Source: Vibrio sp. YMD68 (lineage in GTDB: Bacteria > Pseudomonadota > Gammaproteobacteria > Enterobacterales > Vibrionaceae). From it: a stretch of DNA of 64,000 nucleotides. Position numbers and translations under genes: made by a program. The notes below the pieces were generated by a model. The model saw nothing but the letters and a program-made list of their open reading frames with translations, did no database searches and was not told where the DNA came from. Every line of letters begins with the position of its first letter. Position 1 is the stretch's first letter. Positions 54,517 to 64,000 of this stretch are shown piece after piece. The stretch covers positions 558,001-622,000 of the forward strand of contig NZ_CP124614.1 of the NCBI RefSeq assembly GCF_029958905.1. Direction: 5' to 3'.

Positions 54517-55236
54517 TTACATCTTGAGATAAAAGTTCTCAGTCAATGAGTGAAATTCTTTACTGTATTGCCCATCTTGGTGAATGATCAGATGTGTTTC
54601 TTCTAACTCTGTTTTTATTTTACTTAATTCTATCAATAGCCTAGATGCTATTTTCTGCTCTGTCGTCTTTACATGACAGAGGCGAGTAACGTGCCAATTG
54701 AGTGGCTTCGCTTTGGCAATAAGTTGATGACCTTCACCAATGGGCAAAATGAAGTTGGCGGTTCCTAAGGGGGTGGTTAGTGTATAAGAACGCTCAAGTA
54801 ATGAATGATGATCAAGAGTATCGGTATGTCTCGCAATGGCTCGTTGAGGATGGTGTGATTGCTCTCCTGAATTGAAGTATGGCGGATTGCAAATGATGCC
54901 ATCAAAAAGCGAGGTCATGGGAGCCTTGAGAATGTCCCCCTCAATCAGTTGTAAACGGTCATTCCATGGTGATTGTTTAAAATTATGCAGTGCACTTTCA
55001 ATGGCGTGACGATCAATGTCAATGGCAGTGATGGCTAATGTGTTATGCCTTTGCGCGGCCATTAAAGATAACAGTCCGGTCCCGGTTCCGATATCCAGGC
55101 ATGTGTTCATAAGATCGAGGTTTGACCAAGCGCCTAATAAAATCCCATCGGTACTCACTGGCATGCCGGAACGGCCACCTTGAATAGAAAACTGTTTAAA
55201 TTTGAAGTCCTTAGTTTTTAACGTGCTACATTTCAT
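54517..55236 (-). CDS. trmN: TrmN (YfiC), tRNA1(Val) A37 N6-methyltransferase
   Basis: A 239-residue class I methyltransferase: SAM loop LDIGTGTGLLSL near 47-58 and the N6-adenine motif NPPY near 117-120. Methylates A37 of a valine tRNA. Same strand as srmB, 90 bp upstream of it. The ATG at 55236 is the only good start. Confidence 0.9.
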   Translation of the reverse strand: MKCSTLKTKDFKFKQFSIQGGRSGMPVSTDGILLGAWSNLDLMNTCLDIGTGTGLLSLMAAQRHNTLAITAIDIDRHAIESALHNFKQSPWNDRLQLIEGDILKAPMTSLFDGIICNPPYFNSGEQSHHPQRAIARHTDTLDHHSLLERSYTLTTPLGTANFILPIGEGHQLIAKAKPLNWHVTRLCHVKTTEQKIASRLLIELSKIKTELEETHLIIHQDGQYSKEFHSLTENFYLKM

Positions 55237-55543
55237 GATAATTCCGTTAAATCACTCTTTGTTGGTAAAAGTGTCTGTTGTTAATTTAATGTTTGGTTCT
55301 TTATGCTATTTGATTTCATGCAAGTAGCCGGATTGTTCTTTGTTATGTTCTGCTAATTTGTCTAAGCATGGTGTTATTGACTGCATTGTAGATAAAAATG
55401 CAGATTAATATGGTGTTTACCTCTCAGAGGTTGCCAATTGATAAGGGTTTCGTCATTATTCGCGACCAAATAAAAGGGTATTGTGCTGATAAAGCAACAA
55501 TACGCAAACATAACACCGTTCAACATTATAGTAAGGGTTAGCT
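55237..55543. other. Divergent region trmN-brnQ
   Basis: About 307 bp. It contains CTGCAT/ATGCAG inverted repeat at 55381-55402 next to TTGACT (55377-55382), possibly an operator with a -35 element for brnQ; no convincing -10. Confidence 0.35.
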
Positions 55544-56857
55544 GTGAAGCAGACTTTAAAATTGACAGACATTATAGCCGTAGGCTTTATGCTGTTTGCT
55601 TTTTTCTTAGGAGCAGGCAACATTATATTTCCACCACTGGCGGGGCAACTAGCCGGTGAAAACCTAATGCCAGCTATGTTTGGTTTTCTTGTGACTGCGG
55701 TCGGGTTACCACTTATCACCATCATTGCTGTGGCGAAAGTCGGAGGAACTTGGGAGCATCTGACGAAAGATCTACCAGTACGCGTTGCAACGCTCATCGC
55801 GGTGCTTATTTTTATCATCATCGGTCCTGCTTTTGCTGCGCCTCGTACTGGATTAGTTGCCTACGAGATGGCTATTCGCCCCTTTTTAACCGATGCTGGT
55901 CAATTCGACTTAGCCCTATTTTCCATTGTCTTTTTCTCTATCGCAATGTTTTTTGCTTGGTCACAAGGCCGTCTTATCGATGTGATCGGTAAGGTACTTA
56001 CGCCTGTTCTATTCATTGGCTTGATCATTCTAGCGGTGGCGGTGTTCGTTGACCCACAAGGTGGAATGATTGCCGCTCAAGGAGAGTATGCGACACAACC
56101 GTTAACCAAAGGTTTCCTGGAAGGGTATAACACGATGGACACGTTTGGCTCGCTGATGTTTGGGATGTTGATTGTTGATGCTCTGCGTAGCAAAGGGATT
56201 ACTGAACGCAGCGCGACGGCAAAATACTTGATCAGTGCCGCGTGCATTGCAGCTGCGGGGTTAGCTTTTGTCTATATTTCTCTGTTCTACTTGGGAGCAA
56301 CCAGTGCAGTTGTAGCTTCAGGGGCGGATAACGGTGGCGTGGTATTAAGCTTGTACGTTCAAGCGCTGTTTGGTCCTTATGGGCAACTGGTCTTGTCAGT
56401 GATTGTATTATTGGCGTGTCTAACCACGGCAATTGGTTTGATTTCTGCTTGTTCTGATTACTTCAGCTCGTTAACGTCATTGTCATATAAGAAGTGGGTT
56501 CTGATTATTGGTGGAATTTGCGCGCTGGTCGCGAATGTGGGTCTATCTCAGTTGATTTCCCTCTCAGTGCCTGTTCTTTTTGCTCTTTACCCCGTCGCTA
56601 TTGCACTGGTTGCGCTAGCGTTTGTGCGTGAAAAGCTACCAAATCCGGTTGTGGCTTATCGTGTTGTGGTTCTTGTCGCATTAATCTTTGCCCTTATTGA
56701 TGCGGCAAAAGTGGCCGGTATCGATGTTTCAGCATTAAGTATGCTACCGCTGTTTGACGTCGGAATGGGATGGGTGCTTCCTACTTTCGCTTCGATTATA
56801 TGCATGTTCTTTATTGGTAAAGCCGTTGATCAAGAACTGGTCGAAGAGACTGCTTGA
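55544..56857 (+). CDS. brnQ: BrnQ, branched-chain amino acid carrier (LIVCS family)
   Basis: A 437-residue inner-membrane transporter with about 12 hydrophobic segments; N-terminal FMLFAFFLGAGNIIFPPLAG and PRTGLVAYEMA are characteristic. Sodium-coupled uptake of Leu, Ile and Val. The GTG start at 55544 follows TAAGGG. A terminator follows. Confidence 0.94.
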   Translation: MKQTLKLTDIIAVGFMLFAFFLGAGNIIFPPLAGQLAGENLMPAMFGFLVTAVGLPLITIIAVAKVGGTWEHLTKDLPVRVATLIAVLIFIIIGPAFAAPRTGLVAYEMAIRPFLTDAGQFDLALFSIVFFSIAMFFAWSQGRLIDVIGKVLTPVLFIGLIILAVAVFVDPQGGMIAAQGEYATQPLTKGFLEGYNTMDTFGSLMFGMLIVDALRSKGITERSATAKYLISAACIAAAGLAFVYISLFYLGATSAVVASGADNGGVVLSLYVQALFGPYGQLVLSVIVLLACLTTAIGLISACSDYFSSLTSLSYKKWVLIIGGICALVANVGLSQLISLSVPVLFALYPVAIALVALAFVREKLPNPVVAYRVVVLVALIFALIDAAKVAGIDVSALSMLPLFDVGMGWVLPTFASIICMFFIGKAVDQELVEETA

Positions 56858-56885
56858 TAGGCTTTCTGTACATATTGAATTGGAA

Positions 56886-56913
56886 AAGGCCGATGGAAAC
56901 ATCGGCCTTTTTT
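56886..56913 (+). terminator. Terminator after brnQ
   Basis: AAGGCCGATG, GAAA, CATCGGCCTT, then T-run. Confidence 0.92.
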
Positions 56914-57004
56914 ATTTCCATTTCACCTCGGTTTTTTCTGTATCTTCATCACATTTTTCAGTAAACTTTCTCGGTTAAATTCTACTCACAAATGATGAGC
57001 TAAA

Positions 57005-58103
57005 ATGTTTGAAATCAATCCTATAAAAAACCGTCTGCAGGATGTGTCTGAGCGCACAAATATCCTGAGGGGGTATCTTTGACTATGACGCTAAGCAAGA
57101 GCGTCTAGAAGAAGTAAACGCCGAATTAGAACAACCGGATGTATGGAACGAACCTGAGCGTGCTCAAGCGCTAGGTAAAGAACGTTCTGCATTGGAAGCG
57201 GTAGTAGAAACGATCGACCAACTTGACCAAGGTGTTGAGGATGTTGATGGCCTATTAGAGCTTGCGGTTGAAGAAGAAGATCAAGAAACGTTTGACGAAA
57301 TTGAACCAGAACTGGCTGAGCTAGAAGCTAAGTTAGGTAAACTGGAATTCCGTCGTATGTTTTCAGGTGATCACGACGCTTCAGATTGCTACATCGATTT
57401 ACAGTCAGGCTCGGGTGGTACAGAAGCACAAGACTGGACGTCAATGATGCTACGCATGTATTTGCGTTGGGCTGAAGCGAAAGGCTTTAAGACGGAAGTG
57501 ATTGAAGTCTCTGATGGTGATGTCGCTGGTCTTAAAGGCGCGACAATTAAAATCTCTGGTGAGTACGCTTATGGTTGGCTGCGCACAGAAACGGGCGTTC
57601 ACCGTTTGGTTCGTAAGTCTCCGTTTGATTCTAGTGGTCGTCGCCATACTTCATTTGCTTCTGCGTTTATCTACCCAGAGATTGATGACAACATTACGAT
57701 CGACATTAATCCTTCTGACCTACGTATTGATGTATACCGTGCCTCTGGCGCTGGTGGCCAGCACGTAAACACCACGGAATCAGCGGTACGTATTACGCAC
57801 GTTCCGACTAACACCGTGGTTCAGTGTCAGAATGACCGTTCGCAGCATAAGAACAAAGATCAAGCGATGAAGCAGCTACGTGCTAAGCTTTTTGAACTTG
57901 AGATTCAAAAACAAAATGCTGAAAAACAGGCGAGCGAAGAAACGAAATCAGACATCGGTTGGGGCAGTCAGATCCGCTCTTACGTGCTGGATGATTCACG
58001 TATCAAAGATTTACGCACCGGCATCGAAAACCGTAATACTCAAGCGGTTCTTGACGGTGACTTAGACAAGTTTATTGAAGCTAGCCTGAAATCAGGTCTG
58101 TAA
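57005..58103 (+). CDS. prfB: Peptide chain release factor 2, with programmed +1 frameshift
   Basis: Translation starts at 57005 and meets an in-frame TGA at 57080-57082 (codon 26). The shift site is CTTTGAC with AGGGGG a few bases upstream, the universal prfB autoregulatory frameshift; the product continues in the +1 frame from GAC at 57081, giving 365 residues. RF2 features: SPF recognition motif in [10 protein letters not shown] and the GGQ motif in GAGGQHVN. The gene is intact despite looking broken. Confidence 0.95.
57071..57084 (+). promoter_or_regulatory. prfB programmed frameshift site
   Basis: GGGTATCTTTGACT: the internal Shine-Dalgarno-like AGGGGG ends 3 bases before CTT TGA C. Low RF2 slows UGA termination and favours +1 slippage on CUU. 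Confidence 0.93.
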
Positions 58104-58120
58104 GCTTTATCAACTATTAA

Positions 58121-58168
58121 GCTTTACCAATAATATTGGTAAAAATGCCTATATTTTCAAAAATATAG
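58121..58168 (+). promoter_or_regulatory. Two AT-rich inverted repeats between prfB and lysS
   Basis: TTTACCAAT (58121-58129) with ATTGGTAAA (58133-58141), perfect 9 bp; then CTATATTTT (58149-58157) with AAAATATAG (58160-58168), perfect 9 bp. They may form weak mRNA hairpins between the two translation genes. Confidence 0.5.
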
Positions 58169-58201
58169 CTGTTCAAATTATAAAAGCAAGGTACATCTCT
58201 A

Positions 58202-59734
58202 ATGACTGATGCTGTTCAAAACGAAAACGCACAAGAAGCTTCTTCACCTGAAGAGAACAAACTGATCGCTGAGCGCCGTAGCAAGCTGGATCACATCCGC
58301 TTAAACTGCAAAGCGAACGGTCACCCAAATGATTTCCGTCGTGAGCACCTAGCTGGCGATCTTCAAGCGGAATTCGGTGAGAAGACTAAGGAAGAGCTAG
58401 AAGAGCTTAACCATATCGTTGCGATCGCTGGTCGTGTTATGGCGAAGCGTGGTCCATTCCTTGCGATTCAAGAAACTTCTGGTCGTATCCAAGCATACGC
58501 AGCGAAAGACGTACAAAAAGTACTGAAAGAGAAGTACCAAGGCCTAGATATCGGTGACATCATCGGTGTTAAAGGTGCGCTTCACAAATCTGGTAAAGGT
58601 GACCTTTACGTGAACATGGAAGAGTTTGAACTGCTAACTAAAGCACTTCGTCCTCTACCAGAGAAGTTCCACGGTCTAACTGACCAAGAGATGCGTTACC
58701 GTCAGCGTTACGTTGATCTAATCGTGAACGAAGACTCTCGTAACACATTCATCGTGCGTTCTAAGCTTGTGTCTTCAATCCGTAACTTCATGAGCTCAAA
58801 AGGCTACCTAGAAGTTGAAACGCCAATGATGCACGTGATCCCGGGCGGTGCTACAGCACGTCCATTCATCACTCATCACAACGCATTAGACATCGACATG
58901 TACCTACGTGTTGCACCTGAGCTTTACCTTAAGCGTCTAGTGGTGGGTGGTTTTGACCGTGTATTCGAGATCAACCGTAACTTCCGTAACGAAGGTCTCT
59001 CTCCACGTCACAACCCAGAATTCACAATGATGGAATTCTACCAAGCGTACTCTGACTACAAAGATCTAATGGATCTAACTGAAGAGATGCTAAGCATAGC
59101 AGCGATGGATGTTCTTGGTTCTACTTCTATGCCTTACGGTGACGAAACGGTTGAGTTCGGTGGCACTTACGCTCGCATGAGCATGTTCGATGCAATCAAA
59201 CACTACACGCCTGAAAATGCAAACATTCAAGCTCTGACTGAAGATGATCTTCAGAACAGAGAATTGATGGTTAAAATTGCAGAAGAAGTGGGTCTGTACG
59301 TTGAGAAATTCTGGACATGTGGTCAGCTTCTTGAAGAGATCTTTGGTGAAACGGCTGAGCCTCAGCTCATTCAACCAACGTTCATTACGGGTTACCCAGC
59401 GGACATCTCTCCTCTAGCACGTCGTAGCGATGACAACCCGTTCTTCACAGACCGCTTTGAGTTCTTCATTGGTGGCCGTGAAGTAGCGAATGGTTTCTCT
59501 GAGCTTAACGATGCACAAGATCAAGACGAACGTTTCAAAGCGCAAGTTAATGCGAAAGACGCGGGTGATGATGAAGCGATGTACTACGATGCAGACTACA
59601 TTACTGCACTAGAGCATGGCCTACCGCCAACAGCGGGCCAAGGTATCGGTATCGACCGTCTAGCAATGCTATTTACAAACACACACACAATCCGTGATGT
59701 GATCTTGTTCCCGGCAATGCGTCCACAGTCTTAA
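58202..59734 (+). CDS. lysS: Lysyl-tRNA synthetase, class II
   Basis: A 510-residue class II synthetase: N-terminal OB-fold anticodon-binding domain ([16 protein letters not shown]), motif 2 [15 protein letters not shown] near 262-276 and motif 3 [11 protein letters not shown] near 481-491. It follows prfB as in many gammaproteobacteria and is followed by a terminator. Codon use is strongly of the highly expressed type compared with neighbours. Confidence 0.95.
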   Translation: MTDAVQNENAQEASSPEENKLIAERRSKLDHIRLNCKANGHPNDFRREHLAGDLQAEFGEKTKEELEELNHIVAIAGRVMAKRGPFLAIQETSGRIQAYAAKDVQKVLKEKYQGLDIGDIIGVKGALHKSGKGDLYVNMEEFELLTKALRPLPEKFHGLTDQEMRYRQRYVDLIVNEDSRNTFIVRSKLVSSIRNFMSSKGYLEVETPMMHVIPGGATARPFITHHNALDIDMYLRVAPELYLKRLVVGGFDRVFEINRNFRNEGLSPRHNPEFTMMEFYQAYSDYKDLMDLTEEMLSIAAMDVLGSTSMPYGDETVEFGGTYARMSMFDAIKHYTPENANIQALTEDDLQNRELMVKIAEEVGLYVEKFWTCGQLLEEIFGETAEPQLIQPTFITGYPADISPLARRSDDNPFFTDRFEFFIGGREVANGFSELNDAQDQDERFKAQVNAKDAGDDEAMYYDADYITALEHGLPPTAGQGIGIDRLAMLFTNTHTIRDVILFPAMRPQS

Positions 59735-59802
59735 GGCGTTTGTAAGTCGCGATCTCATCCAGAGATTGCCCGTTATTAACTCCTTATTTATCAATAACTA
59801 AA

Positions 59803-59830
59803 AAAAGCCACCTTCGGGTGGCTTTTTTTT
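59803..59830 (+). terminator. Terminator after lysS
   Basis: AAAAGCCACC, TTCG, GGTGGCTTTT with eight T. Confidence 0.93.
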
Positions 59831-60052
59831 TACTGACAAGCGTCGAAATTAGCGAAGATTATGGTTTTATGCGCGTGATTTTATAGTTAACTTGAATGTA
59901 TGTGACCAAAATAGTTGTATGAATGATTATTCGGGGCCTAGTCTAAGTATTGAGACAGATTATCTCGGCGAGTCTCGATAATGTAACGGCTACTACCGTT
60001 AGGTATTCACGGCTTAGATATAAATTAAAAAATCAATATAAGGAACATAATA

Positions 60053-61390
60053 ATGGGTAGTCAATTCCGTATGGATTCTGTCCCAGGTTCACTTGTCGTT
60101 GTTGGTGGGACACATGAACCCTGGCTTTCGGTACTGGAGCAAGTTGGTTGGCGTTGTACTTCATGTGCAGATTTACGTAAAGCTGATTCGCTTTTTAGTG
60201 AGACTGGCCCATGCATCGGCATTGTGGACTTGAGTCATGACGAGTTTAGTCTCAATGGCATCGCTAACTTAGTCAGCAAGCACAAGCAAGTTCGTTGGCT
60301 TGCATTTATACGTGAATCACAACTGAGTTCTGATACCATTTGCCAGTTTATTGTTAACTTCTGTATTGATTTTTTCACATCTCCTATCCCTGACGCTCAG
60401 CTTTTAAATACCATAGGACACCAACTTGGTATGTTAAAACTTGAGAAAAAAGTATGGCCCAATTATGGCTCAATGAGTGATATGGGTCTTATTGGTGATT
60501 CGATTCCAATGAAACGCCTACGGGATCAGATCAAACGTGTTGGCCCAACGGATGTATCCATTTTGATCTACGGGGAAAGTGGTACGGGTAAGGAGACCGT
60601 TGCAAAGGCGGTCCACAAGACATCAGCACGATCTCAAAAAGAGTTTATTTCTGTGAATTGTCGTGCCATGTCAGAAAGACGTATTGAGTGTGATTTTTTT
60701 GGCATCAACCAAGAAGATGGTACTCAAGTATCCATGCTCGAAAAGGCGGACGGTGGCACGATTCTGCTGAACGATATTTTAACTTTACCTAAGTCTCAGC
60801 AATTGAATTTACTGCGCTTTTTACAAGAAGGGGTCGTGGATACACCTGATGGCCGTAAAGAAGTGGATGTGAGAATTTTAGCGGCTAATTCTTCTGATAT
60901 TGAAAAAGCACTGATTGATGGTGATTTTAATGAAGAACTCTATCACTACATTAATGTGCTGCGGATTAATGTCCCTAGCATAAAAGAAAGAGCGGGCGAT
61001 GTCGCTCTGCTTGCTCGTCATTTCCTGCAAGAGTATTCAAAAGAGTTCAATGCTCAAGCTCGAAGTTTTTCTGAAGATGCGATTAGAGACTTAACACGTT
61101 ATCACTGGCCTGGAAATGTACGAGAGCTAATGAATCAAATCAAACGCATTGTTTTGATGTCTGACAACGTTATGATCGACGAATCTCAATTAGATCTGCC
61201 AAAACGACATGATGGTCGACGTAGCTTAAAGAGCATTCGAGAGCGCAGTGAAAGAGACGCACTCTTATTGGTGTTAGAGTCTCACTCGGGGCAAGTATCG
61301 ATTGCTGCAAAAGAGCTGGGAGTATCGCGTGCAACGATGTACCGGTTATTGAACAAACATAATTTGATAACAGAAGATGCGATGTCTTAA
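60053..61390 (+). CDS. vpsR: VpsR-type response regulator of biofilm matrix genes
   Basis: A 445-residue enhancer-binding-protein-like regulator. N-terminal receiver-like domain (IVDLSHDEF with Asp around 59), AAA+ core with Walker A GESGTGKE near 178-185, and a Fis-type HTH (VSIAAKELGVSRATMYRLL). The sigma54-contacting GAFTGA loop is absent (INQEDGTQV lies there), and Walker B reads GGTILLNDI instead of ..DE. VpsR in V. cholerae binds cyclic-di-GMP and works with sigma70; location after lysS matches. Confidence 0.9.
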   Translation: MGSQFRMDSVPGSLVVVGGTHEPWLSVLEQVGWRCTSCADLRKADSLFSETGPCIGIVDLSHDEFSLNGIANLVSKHKQVRWLAFIRESQLSSDTICQFIVNFCIDFFTSPIPDAQLLNTIGHQLGMLKLEKKVWPNYGSMSDMGLIGDSIPMKRLRDQIKRVGPTDVSILIYGESGTGKETVAKAVHKTSARSQKEFISVNCRAMSERRIECDFFGINQEDGTQVSMLEKADGGTILLNDILTLPKSQQLNLLRFLQEGVVDTPDGRKEVDVRILAANSSDIEKALIDGDFNEELYHYINVLRINVPSIKERAGDVALLARHFLQEYSKEFNAQARSFSEDAIRDLTRYHWPGNVRELMNQIKRIVLMSDNVMIDESQLDLPKRHDGRRSLKSIRERSERDALLLVLESHSGQVSIAAKELGVSRATMYRLLNKHNLITEDAMS

Positions 61391-61417
61391 GCATAACAAG
61401 CTGAATTAGAATGTATT

Positions 61418-61447
61418 AAAGCCACAACGTAGCCATTGTGGCTTTTT
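61418..61447 (+). terminator. Terminator after vpsR
   Basis: AAAGCCACAA (61418-61427) with TTGTGGCTTT (61436-61445) and T-run. Confidence 0.88.
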
Positions 61448-61657
61448 TTATACTTCATTATGTTGATTATTTGTTATTCACTGTGTGAATGTGTTGGTTT
61501 TTTAGTGGTATAGCTGCCTAAATGGAGGAATGCATTGTTTTTTTATTAATCAATTTATAGCGGTTGAATTATTATCTCAATTGCATAGAATTTAATCGTG
61601 AGCAGAGACTCTGCTACACAATTTTCTTCGGATTTATTATTTAGTTAGGAGGTACAG

Positions 61658-61783
61658 ATGAAACATTTATCCATCATTCAATGTGTTTGTACCGATATCG
61701 ATCGTATTGAGCTCAAGGCTTTGTACGCCTGCCATAACATCATGGCCATGGCAGCCGATCGTACGACATCTACTAATAATTAA
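61658..61783 (+). CDS. Small 41-residue ORF upstream of the DUF1127-like gene
   Basis: ATG at 61658 follows TTAGGAGG at ideal spacing and encodes 41 residues (MKHLSIIQCVCTDIDRIELK at the start) ending TSTNN. No domain known to me. It precedes the next gene by 103 bp and may be cotranscribed or a leader peptide. Confidence 0.5.
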   Translation: MKHLSIIQCVCTDIDRIELKALYACHNIMAMAADRTTSTNN

Positions 61784-61886
61784 TCCGTAACCTTGTTAGG
61801 CTGCGGAAATGGCAGCTTAATAAGAGTCACCAACCAATTCTCTTTGCGCCCTTTCCCCAGCTACTATTCTTAACTGGAGAACTATT

Positions 61887-62138
61887 ATGCGCCATTCTGT
61901 TTATTTAAAACTCGCCACATTACTCGTTAAAGCGGATCTTAAGCGTGAAGAACGTGAGTGGAAGAGAAAAATTCGTCGTAGCAGCTACGATATTCCTTGG
62001 GAAAATACCCACCTATTACGAGATATAGGATTAGAAACCGATGGAAGACCGATTGGATTTTCAGAGCCTGAAGCCGTCAAAGCTGAGCGTCGAGTTCGTC
62101 ACCTTCGTCGTGTATTAAGTACGCGAATACCAACGTAG
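61887..62138 (+). CDS. DUF1127-like small basic protein
   Basis: An 83-residue, Arg/Lys-rich protein with the ENTHLLRDIGLE block typical of DUF1127 (YjiS-like) proteins. Such proteins in other bacteria affect phosphate metabolism, RNA turnover or motility; role here unknown. CTGGAG precedes the ATG. Confidence 0.7.
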   Translation: MRHSVYLKLATLLVKADLKREEREWKRKIRRSSYDIPWENTHLLRDIGLETDGRPIGFSEPEAVKAERRVRHLRRVLSTRIPT

Positions 62139-62143
62139 ACAAT

Positions 62144-62166
62144 GGGGTAGGCACTTCACCTACCCC
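62144..62166. terminator. Hairpin between the DUF1127-like gene and tas
   Basis: GGGGTAGG (62144-62151) with CCTACCCC (62159-62166), between converging genes; no long T-run. Confidence 0.6.
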
Positions 62167-62175
62167 CATGTAACA

Positions 62176-63210
62176 TTAAGGACAAGGGTTGGAGTAAGTC
62201 GTACCAACCTCTTGTATCTTTTGAAGTAATTCATCAGTAAGTACGACATCTAAACTGTCTATATTCATTTTCAACTGATTGATATTTGTCGCACCAATGA
62301 TATTAGAAGCAACAAATGGACGTTGGTTTACATAAGCAAGAGCCATTTGAGCTGGATCAAGCGAATGTTGATGAGCAAGGTCTACATACGCTTGGGTTGC
62401 CGCGATTCCTTGTGGAGTAAAGTAACGGACAAAGCGTTCAAACAAAGTGCATCGAGCATCTGTCGGTTTTTGGTTGTTAAGATACTTCCCACTAAGGCAA
62501 CCAAAAGCGAGAGGGGAATACGCCAATAGCTTTACACCCTCATAGTGACTGATTTCTGACAGACCGATTTCAAAGCTGCGATTGAGTAAGTTATAAGGGT
62601 TTTGTATCGATACAATTCTGGGTAGGTCATGTTTTTCGGCTAATTTTAGCAAGCTCATGACACCCCACGGTGTTTCATTTGAGACTCCGATATAACGAAT
62701 CTTTCCGGCTTTTACTAATTCAGACATCGCTTCTAGAGTTTCGATCAGTGTGACTTCTTCTTGCTCAGGGCTGTCAGGGTAGTTGAGTTGTCCAAAACAA
62801 TTGGTGTTGCGTTGAGGCCAGTGCAACTGATAGAGATCGATGTAATCTGTTTGCAGCCGTTTTAAACTATCGTCTATCGCTAGATGAATATTGCGACGAT
62901 CGAGTTTCATATTATCGCGGATGTATGGAACGTTCCGTGGGCCTGCAACTTTGGTGGCCAGAACCACTTTCTCTCGTTTAGAAGATCGCTTAAGCCAGTG
63001 ACCAATATAACTTTCGGTAAGACCTTGCGTTGATGCTTTTGGTGGAACGGGATACATCTCAGCCGTATCAATAAAGTTGACCCCTCTTTCCAATGCATAA
63101 TCCAGTTGATTACACGCATCCTCTTGAGTATTTTGCTCTCCAAATGTCATCGTACCGAGACAGATTTTACTGATCTCTAAACTTGAGTGTGGCAACTTTG
63201 TGTACTGCAT
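62176..63210 (-). CDS. tas: Tas-type aldo/keto reductase
   Basis: A 344-residue NADP(H)-dependent aldo/keto reductase. Start is ATG 63210 (MQYTKLPHSS), after AAGGAAG; the longer frame lacks support. Catalytic tetrad residues are visible in FIDTAEMYP, ATKVAG and QLHWP. Tas members are close to this length (346). Confidence 0.9.
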   Translation of the reverse strand: MQYTKLPHSSLEISKICLGTMTFGEQNTQEDACNQLDYALERGVNFIDTAEMYPVPPKASTQGLTESYIGHWLKRSSKREKVVLATKVAGPRNVPYIRDNMKLDRRNIHLAIDDSLKRLQTDYIDLYQLHWPQRNTNCFGQLNYPDSPEQEEVTLIETLEAMSELVKAGKIRYIGVSNETPWGVMSLLKLAEKHDLPRIVSIQNPYNLLNRSFEIGLSEISHYEGVKLLAYSPLAFGCLSGKYLNNQKPTDARCTLFERFVRYFTPQGIAATQAYVDLAHQHSLDPAQMALAYVNQRPFVASNIIGATNINQLKMNIDSLDVVLTDELLQKIQEVGTTYSNPCP

Positions 63211-63335
63211 CGTACTTCCTTGTTCATCGTATCGTTGTGTTACCAATATATGTGAATGCCTCTATGGATCAAATGGATTAGAGCAAGAATTCGCAAAAAT
63301 GCCAGCTTTGTCTAGAATGATAATTGGAGGTGCGT

Positions 63336-63647
63336 ATGCAGAAAAGACAATTAGATAAATGGATTCATGGATATCACAAGGATTCATACCAGGCCCCTAA
63401 GGTGTTTGTAATAGGATGCTCTGATTTATCTCAGTATCAGATAGCGGTCGAATATAAGCACAAATTGGAGCCACTAAAACAAGATGACGATCCGATGCAC
63501 TTTGACTCTCTAGAGCTAGTCAAAGAAGAGTTGGTCCGATTGGGTATCGATAAAGCGTACTTAAGATTACATAATGCCTATGACGAGTTTGGTCGTGAAG
63601 GGGGCATTTCATACTGTGATATTGAGCTATCGTTGGCGATGCATTGA
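63336..63647 (+). CDS. Small conserved Vibrio-type protein of unknown function
   Basis: A 103-residue protein starting at ATG 63336 after GGAGGT. Contains KVFVIGCSDLSQYQIAVEY and a DEFGREGGISYCDIEL end. I do not recognise the family. Divergent from tas, convergent with mutH. Confidence 0.65.
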   Translation: MQKRQLDKWIHGYHKDSYQAPKVFVIGCSDLSQYQIAVEYKHKLEPLKQDDDPMHFDSLELVKEELVRLGIDKAYLRLHNAYDEFGREGGISYCDIELSLAMH

Positions 63648-63695
63648 TTGTGCTGTTACTTCTTTAGATAAAGACTCGGTTTAATAAACACGCTG

Positions 63696-64000
63696 TTAAA
63701 TAAAGTATTTATCGAGAATAGCCGATGTAAATTGAGTCCGAAGATAAAACCCTCGCGGGCGAGTTTTTATTCGTTTACCACTAGAGCCGAACGCATCGGT
63801 TAACACACGGCCATGGGCGGCTTTTGGTCTGAGTTGCAACGCTTCGCCGTGTTTCGCGGTGATTTGTTCTACTTGGCCTAGAACGATCAGTTCCATTAAT
63901 TCTTCCCAATCGGCTTTAAGTTGCTGCTCTTCCTTTTCAGATGGAGACCAGATTAGAGGCGATCCTACTCGTCGTTCACCTAATGGGATCTCTCTTTCTC
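63696..64000 (-). CDS. mutH: MutH, mismatch-repair endonuclease (C-terminal part, 5' end outside window)
   Basis: The frame is open from the stop at 63696 to the window edge; the ATG at 63896 is internal. The sequence [31 protein letters not shown] and [13 protein letters not shown] is the C-terminus of MutH, which nicks the unmethylated strand at GATC. It lies next to tas as in Vibrio. Confidence 0.9.
   Translation of the reverse strand, partial: EREIPLGERRVGSPLIWSPSEKEEQQLKADWEELMELIVLGQVEQITAKHGEALQLRPKAAHGRVLTDAFGSSGKRIKTRPRGFYLRTQFTSAILDKYFI

Noticed and set aside
57005..57190. prfB as a frameshifted pseudogene
   Set aside because: The in-frame TGA sits in the canonical CTTTGAC programmed frameshift with an upstream SD-like element, and the total length is 365 residues.
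1..64000. tRNA or rRNA genes
   Set aside because: I saw no cloverleaf-like or rRNA-like sequence in the window.

Overview
The window is the traI-to-right-end portion (about 51.4 kb) of an integrative and conjugative element of the SXT/R391 family, followed by about 12.6 kb of Vibrio chromosome. The assignment rests on four things. The conjugation genes are in SXT order (traI, traD, then traL-E-K-B-V-A, dsbC-traC-trhF-traW-traU-traN, and traF-H-G). The right end carries eex, setC, setD, croS and setR. The element abuts the 5' end of prfC, the SXT attachment gene. The flanking host genes prfC-srmB-trmN-brnQ-prfB-lysS-vpsR-tas-mutH are the arrangement I know from Vibrio; vpsR is a Vibrio biofilm regulator. 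I cannot name the species. The left end of the element (int, xis, mobI, oriT, hotspot 5) lies outside the window.

Layout. 2-4510: end of relaxase traI, coupling protein traD and two conserved ICE proteins. 4537-5124: hotspot 1 cargo, one minus-strand orphan. 5413-9519: first T4SS block, traL to traA. 9560-10323: hotspot 2 cargo, a GNAT/DUF1778 toxin-antitoxin pair. 10692-20461: second T4SS block, dsbC to traN. 20559-27015: hotspot 4 cargo, with an ISAs1-family insertion sequence flanked by a 10-bp target duplication, a two-gene Gabija-type defence system (GajA OLD/TOPRIM nuclease and GajB UvrD-like helicase) and a secreted endonuclease I resembling IdeA. 27116-38350: conserved DNA-metabolism block with AcaB-like protein, ssb, bet, exo, a CobS-like AAA ATPase, a WGR-like protein, DUF3150, a VWA protein, RadC and a TOPRIM primase-like protein. 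38440-40574: hotspot 3 cargo, two unrecognised proteins. 40778-46686: mating-pair stabilisation genes traF-H-G. 46719-51159: entry exclusion and the SetCD/CroS/SetR control operon. 51160-51500: right end and attR. The remainder is chromosome.

How the genes work together. DNA damage would lead to SetR self-cleavage and release of the croS-to-setC operon. SetCD would then activate the tra operons; TraI and TraD process and deliver DNA to the F-type secretion channel, while Eex blocks redundant entry. Bet, Exo and Ssb supply recombination. The hotspot genes add phage defence, a DNase that may degrade incoming naked DNA, and a stabilising toxin-antitoxin pair.

The most unusual signal is a recurring leader architecture. 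At least twelve ICE genes that begin transcription units or follow a gap (traL, dsbC, the gene at 28086, bet, a 47-residue ORF, exo, cobS, the DUF3150 gene, the gene at 34098, the VWA gene, radC, traF) start just after an inverted repeat whose 3' arm contains the Shine-Dalgarno sequence. In the 28-36 kb block this is preceded by a second, GC-rich hairpin. The sequences differ but the pairing is kept by compensatory changes, which suggests a shared RNA-level control of translation. A second oddity is a shared aromatic C-terminal tail (SFYF, NYYF, SFYF) on three unrelated proteins of that block.
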